Source: Polyangiaceae bacterium
GTDB taxonomy: Bacteria > Myxococcota_A > Polyangia > Polyangiales > Polyangiaceae
Direction of reading: 5' to 3'
Length of the DNA stretch: 64,000 bases
Assembly (NCBI GenBank): GCA_016712345.1
Contig: JADJRH010000001.1
Span: 2,666,001 to 2,730,000 of the forward strand
The notes under the pieces were generated by a model. That model worked only from the letters and a program-made list of their open reading frames with translations. It had not been told where the DNA came from and did not search any database. Position numbers and translations under genes: made by a program. Below, one piece after another: positions 61,041 to 64,000 of the stretch; the stretch's first letter is position 1, and each line of letters starts with the position of its first letter.

Positions 61041-61577
61041 TCAACGGCGCGTTCGTTCCAGTTCAAGCAGCTCACCGAACGCATCCCCTTCACGCGTTCC
61101 GATCTCGCAAAATCCGCATTTTTCAAGCACGCGGCGCGATGGCACATGCCACGGAGGTGTTGTTGCCCGCACCGCCGTTACGCCCGGATGCTCAAGCGCC
61201 CAGCGAACGGATGCGTTCACCGCTTCGGTCGCATAGCCACGCCCCTGCGACTCTTCCTCAACGCCGTACGCCACTTCCACAACGCCCTCATCGTGGGGTG
61301 CGCCGTGAAACACAACGCTCCCGACAATGCGATAAGGCGCCTCGATCGTGATCATCACGCGATCGCCCCAGAGCCGCACCTCAGGATTGGCGCGCACATT
61401 GTCGAGCGATGCCCAAAACGCACGTTCGATGAGTGCACGTCCCGGCCACGCGTTGGGAAGGCGCGCTTCAAGCAACGCCTCCACCACTTCTCGCCGATTG
61501 GTGAGCACCGCTTCAACAATCGCCACCGTTACGGGGACGAGCTTCAGCCGATCTGTGATCAACGGCGCGTGCGGCAC
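61041..61577 (-). CDS. GNAT N-acetyltransferase (RimJ/RimL-like)
   Basis: 178-residue GNAT-family protein of the RimJ/RimL subfamily: ITDRLKLVPVT start, RIVGSVVFHGAP, the acetyl-CoA-binding V-x-x-x-x-QGRGYATEA motif A and the closing ARTxP-like RATTPPWHVPSRRVLEKCGF. The start is a GTG at 61577. It would acetylate an amine on a protein N-terminus or small molecule; substrate unknown. It converges with the HugZ-like gene and is divergent from the permease at 61712. Confidence 0.88.
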   Translation of the reverse strand: MPHAPLITDRLKLVPVTVAIVEAVLTNRREVVEALLEARLPNAWPGRALIERAFWASLDNVRANPEVRLWGDRVMITIEAPYRIVGSVVFHGAPHDEGVVEVAYGVEEESQGRGYATEAVNASVRWALEHPGVTAVRATTPPWHVPSRRVLEKCGFCEIGTREGDAFGELLELERTRR

Positions 61578-61711
61578 CTCTCCGTTTTATCACCTCACGG
61601 GGCGGGTTTTCCGGTCACGCGTTTGTCATCTTTAATCGCTGCCAGCCCTATATTTAAAGCGTTTTTCGAAGTAACACGCTTGGCACCAAACCGTGCTACG
61701 GTGCGCCCGCC

Positions 61712-62518
61712 ATGGTGAACCTGCTGCCCGCGTTGGGCCTTGGATTTGTCGTCGGCCTGCGTCATGCGCTCGAAGCGGATCACGTGGCCGCGGTGGGCGC
61801 GATCGTGGCTCGGGAGCGCAACGTCCGTGGCGCCGCACTGATCGGTGCAACCTGGGGTGTGGGTCACGCCGCGGCGCTGATGATTCTGGGCGGCGCCATT
61901 GTCGCGGCGGGGCTTGTGGTTCCCAAACGCATCGCGCTCACGCTTGAACTCGGCGTGGGCGTGATGTTGGTTGCGCTCGGCGTATGGAACTTCTTTTCGC
62001 GTGAAAAGCAGGTCCACAAAACGCATCGGCATGATCTCGAAAACGGTGAGAGGTCGCTGCGCAATGTGTACACATTAGTCGAGCGCGGCGGTGAGCCGGC
62101 AATGCTCAAAGCGTCAAGGAAGTACACAAGCCCCGCTCCCGGCAATGAGTACACACCGAGCGCGTCTTCCGACGTGCGAGCGCCCGTTCCCGAGAAATCC
62201 CCGCTGCGCCGCCTTCTTCGACCGTTTTTGGTGGGCAGCATGCACGGTCTCGCCGGATCGGCGGCGGCTGCGTTGCTCGTGGTTGCCGTTGCGCAAACAG
62301 CGCTCTCAGCGTTTGTCTACCTGGCCTGCTTCGGGGTCGGCACCACGATGGGAATGGTTGTTGTCACGGGTGCGCTTGCCGTGCCCATGGCCCGCGCGTT
62401 TCGGCGTTTCCACGCCGCCGAAACCTGGGTTCGCCTCGGTGCCGGCGCTCTTTCGTTCGTTGTGGGCGCCGTTGTTGTGTACCAAATCGGCTTTCGCGAC
62501 GGGCTTTTCTTTCAGTAA
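61712..62518 (+). CDS. Nickel/cobalt-type permease (NicO/NiCoT-like)
   Basis: 268 residues with about six transmembrane helices. The first has the metal-transport signature RHALEADHVAAV, the H-x4-DH motif shared by NiCoT and NicO/UreH-type transporters, and a second conserved MHGLAGSAAAALL helix follows the loop. The hydrophilic loop between the third and fourth helices (about residues 96-170) is low-complexity with VYT, KYT and EYT triplets, each encoded by one of the iterated GTAC-containing elements. Nickel, cobalt or another divalent metal is the likely cargo. The start is an ATG at 61712. Confidence 0.83.
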   Translation: MVNLLPALGLGFVVGLRHALEADHVAAVGAIVARERNVRGAALIGATWGVGHAAALMILGGAIVAAGLVVPKRIALTLELGVGVMLVALGVWNFFSREKQVHKTHRHDLENGERSLRNVYTLVERGGEPAMLKASRKYTSPAPGNEYTPSASSDVRAPVPEKSPLRRLLRPFLVGSMHGLAGSAAAALLVVAVAQTALSAFVYLACFGVGTTMGMVVVTGALAVPMARAFRRFHAAETWVRLGAGALSFVVGAVVVYQIGFRDGLFFQ

Positions 62519-62617
62519 CCGCCGGTGGGGCCCATTCTGTGACCCCCCGTTTGCCGGCTCCATTGCTATGCTTAGCCACTCCGGCGGCCACTCCGCCGCC
62601 CGCGCGAACGGCCCGAC

Positions 62618-64000
62618 ATGACCCGCACCTCCGGGATCAACCAACGCATAGCCGACCGTCTGCTGTCGGAAGGTCGCATTTCACCCGATCAGCATCGGCT
62701 CGCAGTCGCTCACGCAACGCGGCATCGCGTGCGTATTGAGGACGCCTTCGTTGAACTCGACATGCTCAAAGAAGGCGATCTGCTCAAGTACATCGCCACG
62801 GTGTACGGCACGCGTTTCGTCTCCACCGAAAAGCTCAGCAAAGCGGTGATCGACTCGCGGGTGCTCGGCAAAGTCGCCAAGCGCACCGCAGAACTCTACG
62901 GGGTGTTTCCCGTTCTTCTCGACGACGTGCAAAACGTTCTTTCCGTGGTCACGGCCGACCCTGACAACGACGCCGCGCTTCACGAAATAAAACTCGCGGC
63001 GCGCGTTCGTGAAGTGCGCGCTCTCGTCGCGCGACCCGCTGCTGTTCGCGCCGCCATCCAGCAATATTATTACGGCGATTTGCAGGCATTTTCGGCGCTT
63101 CTCAGGCCCACAATTCCGCTCGATTATTACCAAGGCGGGTTTGAACGGCAGCTCGGCGCCGACGCAGCACAGCCCGCGCCGCGCGTTGCGACGTATCAAC
63201 AACCGCCGCCGCCGCCGGCACCGCAACAGGGATATCCGCCGCCGCCTAGGGGCATGCAACCCGTGCAGCCTGCGTACACACAGCAGCCGATGGGCCCGCC
63301 GATGCAACCGGAAATGCCCATCGGTCAGCCCGGTGCATTCGGTCCCATGGCCGCACCGTTCGGCCAGCCCCAGGCGTTTTCGCAGCCGCAACAGCCCATG
63401 CAATATGTTCAGCAGGCCGCGTTTCCAACGCCCATGCCGCAGCAGGCTCCGGCGGCATTTCCAACAGCAATGCCTCAGCCGGTGATCGCAACGCCTGCGC
63501 CGCCTTCGCCGCCGCCCGCACCCCCCGCACCCCCGGCGGGCGCCGCGCCGGCCACGCTCACGTCGGCTTCTGAAGCGCCAAATCGCGCGGGGCGTGTCAC
63601 GGCGATCCCTGAAAGCACTGCCGATCGCCCGCTCACTTCACCCAACGTTTCCATTCAGCCCACGTCCACGCATGAGTACACAGAAACGCTCAACGTGCTT
63701 GTGAGCCTGCTTGAAAACGCGCGCCAAGAACTTCGCGGCCACTCGGCAACCGTCGCGCGCCTCATGAAAAAAACGTGTGAGCGCATCGGCCTGCCGCAGT
63801 CGAGCGTGAACGCGTTCGTGCTTGCTGCGTACCTTCACGATCTCGGCAAAATGGGCACGTATCACCTCACGCCTTTCAACGTTGCAGAGTACGAAGGCCA
63901 CCGCATCGCCGCTCTCAAAGTGGTCGACCTGCCGGCGCAGTTGCTCGCATCGGTAGGCCTCCCTGCCGAAACGTTGTCGGCCATCGGTGCGATGTATGAG
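62618..64000 (+). CDS. MshEN/GspE-N and HD-domain protein (partial, runs off right edge)
   Basis: 461 residues are visible with no stop. The N-terminal 150 residues match an MshEN (GspE N-terminal) c-di-GMP-binding-type domain: RIADRLLSEGRISPDQHRLAVAHA, LKYIATVYGTRFV. A long Pro/Gln/Ala-rich linker (about 190-350) follows, then an HD-type helical region (RGHSATVARLMKKTC and AAYLHDLGKMGTYHLT) with the HD pair expected for a phosphohydrolase or HD-GYP. It may link second-messenger binding to phosphodiesterase activity. The ATG at 62618 is 99 bp after the permease stop. Confidence 0.82.
   Translation, partial: MTRTSGINQRIADRLLSEGRISPDQHRLAVAHATRHRVRIEDAFVELDMLKEGDLLKYIATVYGTRFVSTEKLSKAVIDSRVLGKVAKRTAELYGVFPVLLDDVQNVLSVVTADPDNDAALHEIKLAARVREVRALVARPAAVRAAIQQYYYGDLQAFSALLRPTIPLDYYQGGFERQLGADAAQPAPRVATYQQPPPPPAPQQGYPPPPRGMQPVQPAYTQQPMGPPMQPEMPIGQPGAFGPMAAPFGQPQAFSQPQQPMQYVQQAAFPTPMPQQAPAAFPTAMPQPVIATPAPPSPPPAPPAPPAGAAPATLTSASEAPNRAGRVTAIPESTADRPLTSPNVSIQPTSTHEYTETLNVLVSLLENARQELRGHSATVARLMKKTCERIGLPQSSVNAFVLAAYLHDLGKMGTYHLTPFNVAEYEGHRIAALKVVDLPAQLLASVGLPAETLSAIGAMYE

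Overview
The window looks like a chromosome piece from a myxobacterium-type delta-proteobacterium (Myxococcota, probably a Polyangia relative). This is inferred from four Hanks-type Ser/Thr kinases in 64 kb, TPR/PEGA proteins, many lipoproteins with Gly/Ser/Thr linkers after the lipobox, an NtrY-like histidine kinase, MopE-type metal-binding repeats, and a standard bacterial tRNA-tuf-secE-nusG-rplKAJL-rpoBC block. I have no marker-gene search to confirm the lineage.

Region 1 (about 1-20.8 kb) is accessory and centres on an orphan type VI secretion (T6SS) effector island. A rightward operon (1617-9561) carries three signal-peptide/TPR/PEGA/two-TM proteins alternating with two Cys-rich lipoproteins, then a DUF2169 adaptor that is broken by an apparent 1-base deletion. 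It converges on a leftward operon (20716-9576): coiled-coil membrane GTPase, one-TM protein with FDARRSSP repeats, Ser/Thr kinase, VgrG with a roughly 190-residue insertion, DUF2169 adaptor, PAAR-like nuclease effector, Imm49 immunity protein, a nonsense-interrupted small gene, and a Tae4 amidase. No T6SS sheath, baseplate or membrane-complex gene is present. A further kinase runs off the left edge.

Region 2 (21-44.7 kb) is mixed: GluQ-RS, cardiolipin synthase, a DUF192 lipoprotein, a cyclophilin lipoprotein, MopE-like and Cys-rich lipoproteins, a YkgJ-type protein, a membrane polyferredoxin plus DUF362 redox pair, two Ser/Thr kinases, DUF4349 and other lipoproteins, an NtrY-like kinase, a PIG-L deacetylase, a Bcp peroxiredoxin, and an AAA+ ATPase coupled to a zinc-ribbon membrane protein. 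A 713-bp gene-free stretch (42128-42840) is dense in GTGTACGC.

Region 3 (44.8-59.8 kb) is the core information-processing block: a promoter, tRNA-Thr, -Tyr, -Gly, -Thr, tuf (with a 1-base homopolymer insertion and an unusual switch I), rpmG, tRNA-Trp, secE, nusG, rplK, rplA, rplJ, rplL, rpoB and rpoC, ended by a hairpin made of two GTGTACAC copies. Region 4 (59.8-64 kb) holds a HugZ/DUF2470-like protein, a GNAT acetyltransferase, a nickel/cobalt-type permease and the start of an MshEN-HD protein cut by the right edge.

Two whole-window signals stand out. The palindrome GTGTACAC (18 exact copies found by eye) and its variant GTGTACGC are scattered through genes and gaps like a highly iterated palindrome. 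Two frameshifts in A-runs, one in essential tuf, suggest homopolymer sequencing errors, so other interrupted genes here should be read with that in mind.
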